This document shows, piece after piece, positions 44,301 through 50,011 of a stretch of DNA of 50,011 nt. This DNA comes from an uncultured Spirochaetaceae bacterium (GTDB lineage: Bacteria > Spirochaetota > Spirochaetia > Sphaerochaetales > Sphaerochaetaceae), in the NCBI GenBank assembly GCA_944389065.1, contig CALXKZ010000067.1:1-50011 (forward strand), in the 5' to 3' direction. Numbering within the stretch: the stretch's first letter is position 1; the number at the start of each line of letters is the position of its first letter. Position numbers and translations under genes: made by a program. The notes under the pieces were generated by a model that had not been told where the DNA came from, searched no databases, and worked only from the letters and a program-made list of their open reading frames with translations.

Positions 44301-44813
44301 ATGCCGGATAAGGAAGGACATATAAGATACAAAGCAATAGCGATTGTATTGATCATTCTCTTCATAGCTGTTTCTGTACTGGCGATAATAATAAGATATT
44401 CTGACATAGCATCCCAGCTTGAGATTGAAAAGCACATTGCGATGTATCTTGATGAGAAGAAAGCTGAGAAAAGCTTCGCAGTCTGTCTCCATTCAGCAAA
44501 TGGCCCCGTCCTGACTGAAAGAAGCATCCGGGCACCGCTTCTCAGTGATGATCTGCATCTGGCTGCAGAAGCAATGCTGCTTAGCGAGACACAAGAGGAA
44601 ATAGCCGAGGGACTTATCTCATACATCCCGGAAGGAACAGAACTTATCGGGATAGCCATGAAAGGCGGTTATGTCTTTGCGGATTTCTCCGATGAGCTTG
44701 AGAATGCCCCTGCAGAAGCCTTCGAAGAGATAGAAATGTCTCTTCAGGAGAATACAGGAGCTGAGCACATCATAATCATGATTCTCGGATCAGAGCGTGA
44801 AGCGCTCGATTGA
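44301..44813 (+). CDS. GerMN-like domain membrane protein
   Basis: The 170-residue product has one N-terminal membrane segment (about residues 11-31, AIAIVLIILFIAVSVLAIII) and an extracytoplasmic part. The segment IPEGTELIGIAMKGGYVFAD (about 109-128) followed by FSDELENAP resembles the GerMN fold found in GerM and other envelope proteins. The function in a non-sporulating spirochaete is unknown. ATG 44301 has no ribosome binding site but lies 6 nt after a -10 box. The gene is divergent from ptsI, and its last 24 nt overlap the 3' end of ymdB on the other strand. Confidence 0.65.
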   Translation: MPDKEGHIRYKAIAIVLIILFIAVSVLAIIIRYSDIASQLEIEKHIAMYLDEKKAEKSFAVCLHSANGPVLTERSIRAPLLSDDLHLAAEAMLLSETQEEIAEGLISYIPEGTELIGIAMKGGYVFADFSDELENAPAEAFEEIEMSLQENTGAEHIIIMILGSEREALD

Positions 44814-45575
44814 TATGGATTTCCCTGTATCAGCATCGGCTGTTATAATCACACCCTGGATGTTTCCTTTTCCATCTGAGACCTCGCTCTTCATTGGCAG
44901 CTGTGTCATCTGACGTTCAATCGACTTCTCCGGATCAGATCCTATCACCGCGTCCTGTACTCCCGTAAGTCCCAGATCTGTTATATAGGCTGTTCCGCCG
45001 GGAAGAATCTTCTCATCAGCTGTCTGGACATGTGTATGAGTCCCTGCAAGTGCAGTAATCCTGCCATCAAAGAAGAATGCTACAGCTTCCTTCTCCTCAG
45101 TGCTCTCAGCATGGAAATCTACGAATATCAGCTTCGTTTCCTTTGATACAGTGCGAAGCGCTTCCTGGATTCTTTTTATCGGATCGTCTATGGGAGCCAT
45201 CATCATACGACCCTGAGCGTTGATGACAGCATAGCTGACAGCTCCCTTTTTCCTGACAGTGAATCCCTTTCCATGGCAAGGCTCAGGGTAATTGATAGGA
45301 CGAAGGATATCCTCAGCTGAATCCAGCACTGGAATGATGTCATCCTTCTGCCAGATATGGTTCCCGCTCGTTATGACATCGATGCCCATGCTTCTGAACG
45401 CCCTGTAATCCTCTGCAGATATCCCAAACCCGCCAGCAGCATTCTCACCATTGGCAATAACGAAATCGATTCTGTGCTCTCTGACAAATGAAGAGAGCCC
45501 CAGGAAAAGGGCTCCCATTCCGGCTTTGCCTGAGACATCTCCTATCATCAGAACACGTACCGTATTGTTTTTCAC
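44790..45575 (-). CDS. ymdB: YmdB-type metallophosphoesterase (TIGR00282)
   Basis: This 261-residue metallophosphoesterase belongs to the YmdB family; the Bacillus enzyme hydrolyses cyclic nucleotides such as 2',3'-cAMP and affects biofilm formation and RNase Y-dependent transcripts. The dinuclear metal site is visible: MIGDVSGKAG, ANGENAAGG, SGNHIWQ, DFHAESTEEKEA and AGTHTHVQT. The ATG at 45575 begins 2 nt after the rny stop, so the rny-ymdB pair found in many bacteria is kept. Its 3' end overlaps the GerMN-like gene. Confidence 0.94.
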   Translation of the reverse strand: MKNNTVRVLMIGDVSGKAGMGALFLGLSSFVREHRIDFVIANGENAAGGFGISAEDYRAFRSMGIDVITSGNHIWQKDDIIPVLDSAEDILRPINYPEPCHGKGFTVRKKGAVSYAVINAQGRMMMAPIDDPIKRIQEALRTVSKETKLIFVDFHAESTEEKEAVAFFFDGRITALAGTHTHVQTADEKILPGGTAYITDLGLTGVQDAVIGSDPEKSIERQMTQLPMKSEVSDGKGNIQGVIITADADTGKSISIERFTL

Positions 45576-45577
45576 AC

Positions 45578-47110
45578 TTACCTCGCATATTCGGTGAATC
45601 TGGTCTCTCTTATGATTGTGACCTTGATCTTGCCTGGATACCTGAGCTCAGCTTCGATCCTCTCAGCTATGCCTTTCGCGATTGTCCGGGCCTGATCATC
45701 ACCGATCTTCTCGCTGTTCACCATGATTCTGAGCTCACGGCCAGCCTGGATTGCAAAAGCATTGTCCACACCATCGAAGCTCTTGGCAATGCCTTCCAGG
45801 GATTCCAGACGCTTGATGTAGTTATCGAGGCTTTCGCGCCTTGCACCGGGGCGGGCTGCTGAAATCGCATCTGCAACCTGGACAATCACAGACTCGATAC
45901 AGCTTGGCTCCACATCATTATGATGGGCAAGGACACAGTTGACGACCCTAGGATCCTCTCCAAGGCGCTTAACAAGCTCACCACCGATCTCAGCATGGTT
46001 TGCCTCGCTCTCTGTCTCTGCGCCTTTTCCGATATCATGCAGAAGACCTCCACGCTTGGCGATCTCTGCATCAGCCCCGACTTCAGAGGCAATCATACCG
46101 GCAAGTATAGCGACTTCCTTCGAGTGAAGCAGGACATTCTGGCCATAACTCGTTCTGAAATGCAGACGGCCCAAAGCCCGTATCATCTCAGGTCCCATGT
46201 TGTGTATTCCCAAATCAAACACAACCTTCTCACCCTCATCTACAATAATGCGGCCAACTTCCTTTGAGACCTTGTTGACAACCTCTTCGATGCGGGCGGG
46301 ATGGATACGCCCATCCTGAACGAGACGCTCAAGAGCAACTCTGGCAATCTCTTTCCTGACAGGATCAAAACAGGAGATAACAACAGCCTCAGGAGTATCA
46401 TCGATGATGATATCAACTCCGGTGAGGGTTTCCAGAGTACGGATATTCCTTCCCTCACGGCCAATAATCCTGCCTTTCATCTCATCGCTTGGAAGCGATA
46501 CGGAAGCAATAGTCGTCTCCCCGGACACCTCCGTTGCAAGACGCTGGATTGATGTCACAATGATATCACGGGCAACCTTATCAGCCTGTATCTGAGCCTC
46601 CTGCTCGATCTTGTTGACATAAACCTGCCCATCATGCTCTGCATCTCTCTTCATCTCCTCGATGATGAGATTCTTAGCTTCATCACGTGTCATCGATGCA
46701 ACACGCTCCAGCTCTATGCGGAGTGTCTCCATTGTCGCCTCAGCTTCTTTCTCTTTCTGGCTGAGGGCATCATCTCTCTCTCCAAGCTGCTGCTTTATCT
46801 TTTCAAGCTCTTCCTGTCTATGATCAAGATTTTCCTCTTTCTGCAGAAGTCTTCTTTCGGTTTTCTGCAGCTCAAATCGTCTCTCTCTAGCTTCCCGTTC
46901 CTGCTGCTGCTGTTCTTTCAGAAGCTTATCACGGGTTTCAAGAATGATCTCCTTGGACTGAGCCTCTGCCTTAGAGACAGCCTCTTCGGAAATCCTCTGA
47001 GCTTTCTGTTCTGCCGAAGTCAGCTTTGACTTGGCATATATCCAACGGGCAATAATGCCAATTGCAATACCTAAGCATAGACATAGGAGAGAAATCAATA
47101 TTGTTGCCAT
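45578..47110 (-). CDS. rny: Ribonuclease Y
   Basis: RNase Y is a membrane-anchored endoribonuclease that starts mRNA decay. The 510-residue product has an N-terminal membrane segment (about 1-22), a long coiled coil rich in E, K and R (about 30-190), a KH domain with IIGREGRNIRTLE and an HD domain with LLHDIGKG. ATG 47110 follows GAGGAGG and gives the family N-terminus; the frame is open to 47155 but lacks support. A candidate promoter has TTGACA at 47167-47172 with a weak CAATAT 17 bp later. RicT, which modulates RNase Y in Bacillus, is encoded in the same window. Confidence 0.96.
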   Translation of the reverse strand: MATILISLLCLCLGIAIGIIARWIYAKSKLTSAEQKAQRISEEAVSKAEAQSKEIILETRDKLLKEQQQQEREARERRFELQKTERRLLQKEENLDHRQEELEKIKQQLGERDDALSQKEKEAEATMETLRIELERVASMTRDEAKNLIIEEMKRDAEHDGQVYVNKIEQEAQIQADKVARDIIVTSIQRLATEVSGETTIASVSLPSDEMKGRIIGREGRNIRTLETLTGVDIIIDDTPEAVVISCFDPVRKEIARVALERLVQDGRIHPARIEEVVNKVSKEVGRIIVDEGEKVVFDLGIHNMGPEMIRALGRLHFRTSYGQNVLLHSKEVAILAGMIASEVGADAEIAKRGGLLHDIGKGAETESEANHAEIGGELVKRLGEDPRVVNCVLAHHNDVEPSCIESVIVQVADAISAARPGARRESLDNYIKRLESLEGIAKSFDGVDNAFAIQAGRELRIMVNSEKIGDDQARTIAKGIAERIEAELRYPGKIKVTIIRETRFTEYAR

Positions 47111-47172
47111 ATATTCATTCCTCCTCTCTGACTTAATATTCTGATATTGCCCCAAAGCGTTGTCACTGTCAA

Positions 47173-47445
47173 TGCAATACTACCCTGTAGGGGTTACTGC
47201 AGATCGTACATGTGGCTTTCTGGCAAAGCTATTTAGAACAATAAACACACAAAATATATATTATTCTGTACTTCTTTGAATGGATCTTACATATGACATC
47301 AGCATATCAGGATGCAAAAGTCCGGATGAACAGAAATCAGAACTGACTGAAACGACTCTATTGACTTTACGCCTTGTCAACGACCTTCAGGACAAGCCCA
47401 ATGTCATTAAGTTAAGCATGCAGGTTTTCTTGCGGCACCATTTAT
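47173..47445. other. Intergenic stretch without a recognised gene
   Basis: Between the rny promoter region and the rplQ terminator I see no gene, tRNA or known small RNA. There are short palindromes (CCCTGTAGGG near 47183) and a TTGACA-like box on each strand near 47363-47383, but no matching -10 boxes at good spacing. Reading frames are short and unsupported. Confidence 0.5.
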
Positions 47446-47471
47446 AAAAAAACCGTCACACCCGGTGACGG
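47446..47471 (-). terminator. Terminator of the secY-rplQ (alpha) operon
   Basis: On the minus strand CCGTCAC and GTGACGG (47453-47471) form a 7-bp GC-rich stem with a CGGGT loop, followed directly by seven T residues. It lies about 45 nt past the rplQ stop codon. Confidence 0.93.
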
Positions 47472-47516
47472 CTTCAGGATCAATCCTGTTCATTCTGCTT
47501 CGATGGAAGCACGGCC

Positions 47517-47939
47517 TTACTTTGCTTCGGCCTTTGTTTCGGCTTTCTTGTCAGCCTTCTTTGCAGCTTTCTCTTCCTTCTTTGTCTTCTCGACAAGTTC
47601 GAGGATGACCATCTCAGCTGCATCTCCAAGTCTGTTGCCAGTCTTGAGTATGCGGGTATATCCGCCATTTCTCTCTGCGAAGAGAGGTCCGATTTCCTTG
47701 AAAAGCTTATTCACAACAGACTCGTCATAAATATAGCGTGCTGCAACACGGCGGTTGTGTACTGAATCGACCTTGCCGCGTGTGATCAGCTTCTCAGCCA
47801 TCTTCCTTACCTCAAGTGCTTTAGCCTTGGTTGTCTCAATTCTCTCATACTTGAGAAGTGATGTAACCATGCTGCGCATAAGAGCCTTGCGCTGACTTGA
47901 TTTACGGGAAAGCGCATTGAATCCGATTCTATGCTTCAT
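47517..47939 (-). CDS. rplQ: 50S ribosomal protein L17
   Basis: L17 is a large-subunit protein near the exit tunnel. The 140-residue product begins with the signature [24 protein letters not shown] and contains [12 protein letters not shown] and [20 protein letters not shown]. The last 25 residues are a lysine/alanine-rich extension (from about [17 protein letters not shown]), a low-complexity tail seen in several phyla. The ATG overlaps the rpoA stop by 11 nt and uses GAGGA inside rpoA. It is the last gene before the operon terminator. Confidence 0.98.
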   Translation of the reverse strand: MKHRIGFNALSRKSSQRKALMRSMVTSLLKYERIETTKAKALEVRKMAEKLITRGKVDSVHNRRVAARYIYDESVVNKLFKEIGPLFAERNGGYTRILKTGNRLGDAAEMVILELVEKTKKEEKAAKKADKKAETKAEAK

Positions 47940-48990
47940 TGTTTTCCTCTTCCTTGTTCTCTGGAACTTTGATAGACGTCTTTAATACACTGAAGTCTGT
48001 CATGCCGAGTGTAAGACCCCACTCTCTGAGCTTATCCTTGATCTCAGAAAGCGACTTCTTGCCGAAGTTGCGTGTCTTGGCAATCTCATCCTCAGTCTTC
48101 CTAGCCAGATCCCCGATGGTCTTGATGCCGGCATTCTTGAGGCAGTTGGAGGAACGTACTGTAAGCTCAAGTTCCTCAACAGGAGTATTCAGAAGATCCC
48201 TGATCCTTGCCTCTTCCTCATCAGCTTCCTCGGTTGTGCAGATCTTGCCTTCATCGAAGTTGATGAAAATCGTGAAGTGCTCCTTGACGATCTTCGCAGC
48301 TTCTCCGAGAGCATTCTCAGGAGTAATCGTGCCATCAGTACAGATCTCGAGCGTGAGCTTCTCGTAATCATTCCTCTGGCCGACTCTTGTAGGTTCTATC
48401 GAATACCTGACTCTCTTCACAGGAGAATAGAATGCATCGATTGATATCACTCCAGGCTCCTCAGAGTACTTCTCGTTGAGCTCGGAAGGCACATATCCTC
48501 TTCCAAGATCGATCTGGACCTCCATTTCGAGATCGCAGTCATCCATCATCGTGAAGATCGGGAGATCAGGATTCGTAACAGTAACCGTATCACGCTCGAA
48601 ATCCTTGCCGGTTATGACACCTGGACCCTTGCATGGAATAACAAGAACTGTCCCTTCACTCTCCTCAGGCATGCTGATCTGCAGTTTCTTAATGGCTGCT
48701 ATGATATCGCTGATATCCTCCCTGACACCACGGAGCGGCTCAAACTCAGATGTAACCATGTGAGGCTCGCTATGATCCGTATTTCCGAATGTCGTGAAGC
48801 GTATCGCTGTCACGGCATAGCCCTGAATAGAGGAAAGCAGAACGCGGCGAAGCGTATTGCCGACAGTTGTTCCGAATCCCCTCTCAAACGGATATGCGAC
48901 GAACTTGCCGTAGTCGGATGTCGAGACGGTGTGATCAGATGTGATCCCCGATGGTCTCTTGAATCCCTTGAGAAGATTTTTCCTAGCCAT
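47929..48990 (-). CDS. rpoA: DNA-directed RNA polymerase subunit alpha
   Basis: The alpha subunit dimerises to start RNA polymerase assembly, and its C-terminal domain contacts UP elements and activators. The 353-residue product has the N-terminal domain with [19 protein letters not shown] near residue 37. The alphaCTD at about 265-330 has [22 protein letters not shown] and [13 protein letters not shown] short acidic tail (NKEEENNEA) ends it. The ATG at 48990 follows AAGGAG. The gene comes straight after rpsK with no rpsD between; the gap holds a small hairpin. Confidence 0.98.
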   Translation of the reverse strand: MARKNLLKGFKRPSGITSDHTVSTSDYGKFVAYPFERGFGTTVGNTLRRVLLSSIQGYAVTAIRFTTFGNTDHSEPHMVTSEFEPLRGVREDISDIIAAIKKLQISMPEESEGTVLVIPCKGPGVITGKDFERDTVTVTNPDLPIFTMMDDCDLEMEVQIDLGRGYVPSELNEKYSEEPGVISIDAFYSPVKRVRYSIEPTRVGQRNDYEKLTLEICTDGTITPENALGEAAKIVKEHFTIFINFDEGKICTTEEADEEEARIRDLLNTPVEELELTVRSSNCLKNAGIKTIGDLARKTEDEIAKTRNFGKKSLSEIKDKLREWGLTLGMTDFSVLKTSIKVPENKEEENNEA

Positions 48991-49010
48991 TATTGCTCCT
49001 TATTACACAG

Positions 49011-49028
49011 CTGCGGATAACTCCGCAG
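49011..49028 (-). other. Intercistronic hairpin between rpsK and rpoA
   Basis: CTGCGGA (49011-49017) and TCCGCAG (49022-49028) pair perfectly around a 4-nt loop. It begins 4 nt past the rpsK stop and lies upstream of the rpoA ribosome binding site. There is no T-tract. It may be a processing or stabilising element. Confidence 0.55.
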
Positions 49029-49032
49029 TCAA

Positions 49033-49410
49033 TCAGACACGGCGGGTCTTGCGAGGACGGCAACCGTTGTGAGGAATCGGGGTGACATCCCTGATTGTGC
49101 GGACCTTGAGTCCAAGAACACCGAGTGTCCTTATAGCGCTCTCACGTCCAACGCCTGGCCCCTTTACGAAAACATTGACTTCTCTGAGGCCAAAATCCAT
49201 CGCCTTCTTTGCCGCAGTCTCACAAGTTGTCTGTGCTGCATACGGAGTAGACTTCTTAGCACCACGGAATCCGAGACCACCAGCAGAAGCCCATGCGATT
49301 GCATTCCCTGTAAGGTCTGTAACTGTGATGATCGTATTATTGAAGGTTGCCTGGATATAGACATTTCCCTCAATGACGGTCTTCTTTGTCTTCTTCTTTA
49401 CGTTAGCCAT
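49033..49410 (-). CDS. rpsK: 30S ribosomal protein S11
   Basis: S11 forms part of the small-subunit platform near the mRNA exit. The 125-residue product has the typical [21 protein letters not shown] start, [22 protein letters not shown] and the C-terminal [15 protein letters not shown]. The ATG at 49410 is preceded by AGGTGA. It lies 13 nt downstream of rpsM and 42 nt before rpoA in the alpha operon. Confidence 0.98.
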   Translation of the reverse strand: MANVKKKTKKTVIEGNVYIQATFNNTIITVTDLTGNAIAWASAGGLGFRGAKKSTPYAAQTTCETAAKKAMDFGLREVNVFVKGPGVGRESAIRTLGVLGLKVRTIRDVTPIPHNGCRPRKTRRV

Positions 49411-49423
49411 TTCTCACCTGCCC

Positions 49424-49789
49424 TTACTTCTTCTTGTTCGCAACAGTCTTCTTGCGGCCCTTTCTGGTCCTTGCATTGGTCTTTGTTCTCTGACCTCTGA
49501 CAGGAAGTCCCTTTCTGTGCCTGAGTCCTCTGTAGCAGCCGATATCCATCAATCTCTTGATGTTAAGGGCGACTTCAGTGCGAAGATGTCCCTCGATCTT
49601 GTAATCCTCTTCAATGACTTTTCTCAGGAGAGCAAGCTCATCTGAGGAAAGAGTGTTGATTCTGACATCCGGATCGATGTTAGTCTTCTTGCAGATATCG
49701 GCAGCAGAAGTTCTGCCGATACCATAAATATATGTAAGTGCTATCTTAACTGCCTTATTCGGCAGGTCAACACCCGCTATACGTGCCAT
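49424..49789 (-). CDS. rpsM: 30S ribosomal protein S13
   Basis: S13 sits in the small-subunit head and makes bridges to the large subunit. The 121-residue product starts [20 protein letters not shown] and has the IGRTSA helix-hairpin-helix block and the C-terminal [19 protein letters not shown] basic tail. GGAGG precedes the ATG at 49789. It lies between rpmJ and rpsK, as in most bacteria. Confidence 0.98.
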   Translation of the reverse strand: MARIAGVDLPNKAVKIALTYIYGIGRTSAADICKKTNIDPDVRINTLSSDELALLRKVIEEDYKIEGHLRTEVALNIKRLMDIGCYRGLRHRKGLPVRGQRTKTNARTRKGRKKTVANKKK

Positions 49790-49801
49790 TCATGGCCTCC
49801 T

Positions 49802-49915
49802 CTATTTCTGTCTCTGCTTGTGCTTCGGGTTCTCGCAGATAATGCGCACAACACCGGCACGTCTGATTACCTTGCACTTGTCACAAATCGGTTTGACACT
49901 AGCTCTAACTTTCAT
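49802..49915 (-). CDS. rpmJ: 50S ribosomal protein L36
   Basis: This 37-residue zinc-ribbon protein starts [15 protein letters not shown] and has all four metal ligands (C11, C14, C27, H32), so it is the zinc-binding form. AAGGAG precedes the ATG at 49915. It lies 12 nt before rpsM and 12 nt after the secY stop codon, the standard position. It is too short for a length-filtered gene list but is certain by homology and context. Confidence 0.96.
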   Translation of the reverse strand: MKVRASVKPICDKCKVIRRAGVVRIICENPKHKQRQK

Positions 49916-49927
49916 AGCCTAAGCTCC

Positions 49928-50011
49928 TTAGAATTTCTTGAGTCTGCGCTTCTTTGCGTCCACGAATCCCTCATGATGATGCATCTTCATCAAAGCGTCA
50001 AGCTGTCTCAT
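49928..50011 (-). CDS. secY: Protein translocase subunit SecY, C-terminal end (partial)
   Basis: Only the last 28 codons are in the window, reading into it from the right edge. The visible peptide, RQLDALMKMHHHEGFVDAKK and then RRLKKF before the stop, resembles the cytoplasmic C-terminus of SecY, where a QL-x-MHHxEGF-type block follows the last membrane helix. Its place directly before rpmJ fits the conserved secY-rpmJ-rpsM order. The gene continues past 50011, so the reading frame start is not visible. Confidence 0.8.
   Translation of the reverse strand: MRQLDALMKMHHHEGFVDAKKRRLKKF

Noticed and set aside
1..50011. CRISPR array, tRNA or rRNA genes
   Set aside because: I found no regular direct repeats with spacers, no tRNA-like cloverleaf in the gaps and no rRNA motif.

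Overview
The window looks like a chromosome segment of a spirochaete, most likely a gut or anaerobic member of the Sphaerochaeta/Treponema group. The case rests on several things seen in the sequence. The secY-rpmJ-rpsM-rpsK-rpoA-rplQ run lacks rpsD between rpsK and rpoA. There is a long single-TM coiled-coil protein of a spirochaete type, a RicT (PSP1) protein, and solute-binding proteins whose signal peptides end in FAGG or FASG without a lipobox cysteine. No 16S or other taxonomic marker is present, so this assignment is inference.

Region 1 (1-1314) holds the 5' end of a group II intron lying directly behind the rpsI terminator, then rplM-rpsI read leftward from a clear promoter with a leader of about 240 nt. 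Region 2 (1350-22457) is a catabolic island that looks more AT-rich than its flanks. Its left module (1393-7570) is a LacI regulator plus a TAXI-type TRAP transporter, a DUF6282 metal-dependent hydrolase and an opine-dehydrogenase-family enzyme. Two identical 18-bp palindromes mark the regulator and transporter promoters. Its right module (7726-20682) is a CUT1 ABC importer (binding protein and two permeases, no ATPase), two paralogous FAD oxidoreductases, a LarA-type nickel-pincer racemase homologue, a bicupin, a zinc polyol dehydrogenase, a PfkB sugar kinase and a mannitol-dehydrogenase-family enzyme, with a divergent LacI regulator. A ThDP enzyme of glyoxylate-carboligase type follows the regulator. 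The inferred role is uptake and oxidation of a polyol or sugar acid, with hexitols feeding fructose 6-phosphate.

Region 3 (22466-44303) is chromosomal core: a PcrA/UvrD helicase, rimO, a SprT-DUF2786 fusion, aroA, a threonine aldolase, an EFR1 flavodoxin-ferredoxin, a MalY-type lyase, addA and addB, ricT, the coiled-coil protein, a HAD phosphatase, der and ptsI. Region 4 (44301-50011) has a GerMN-like membrane protein, ymdB, rny, and the end of the ribosomal alpha operon from rplQ back to the C-terminus of secY at the window edge.

A regulatory pattern runs through regions 3 and 4. Seven genes that head transcription units have no convincing Shine-Dalgarno sequence, and the start codon lies 6 nt (once 8 nt) after a recognisable -10 box. 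This predicts leaderless mRNAs, whereas genes inside operons have ordinary ribosome binding sites. Other items of note are a hairpin that presents the ribosome binding site in its loop before the ABC permease gene, and a carboligase-like enzyme that carries a glutamate where glyoxylate carboligase has its diagnostic valine.
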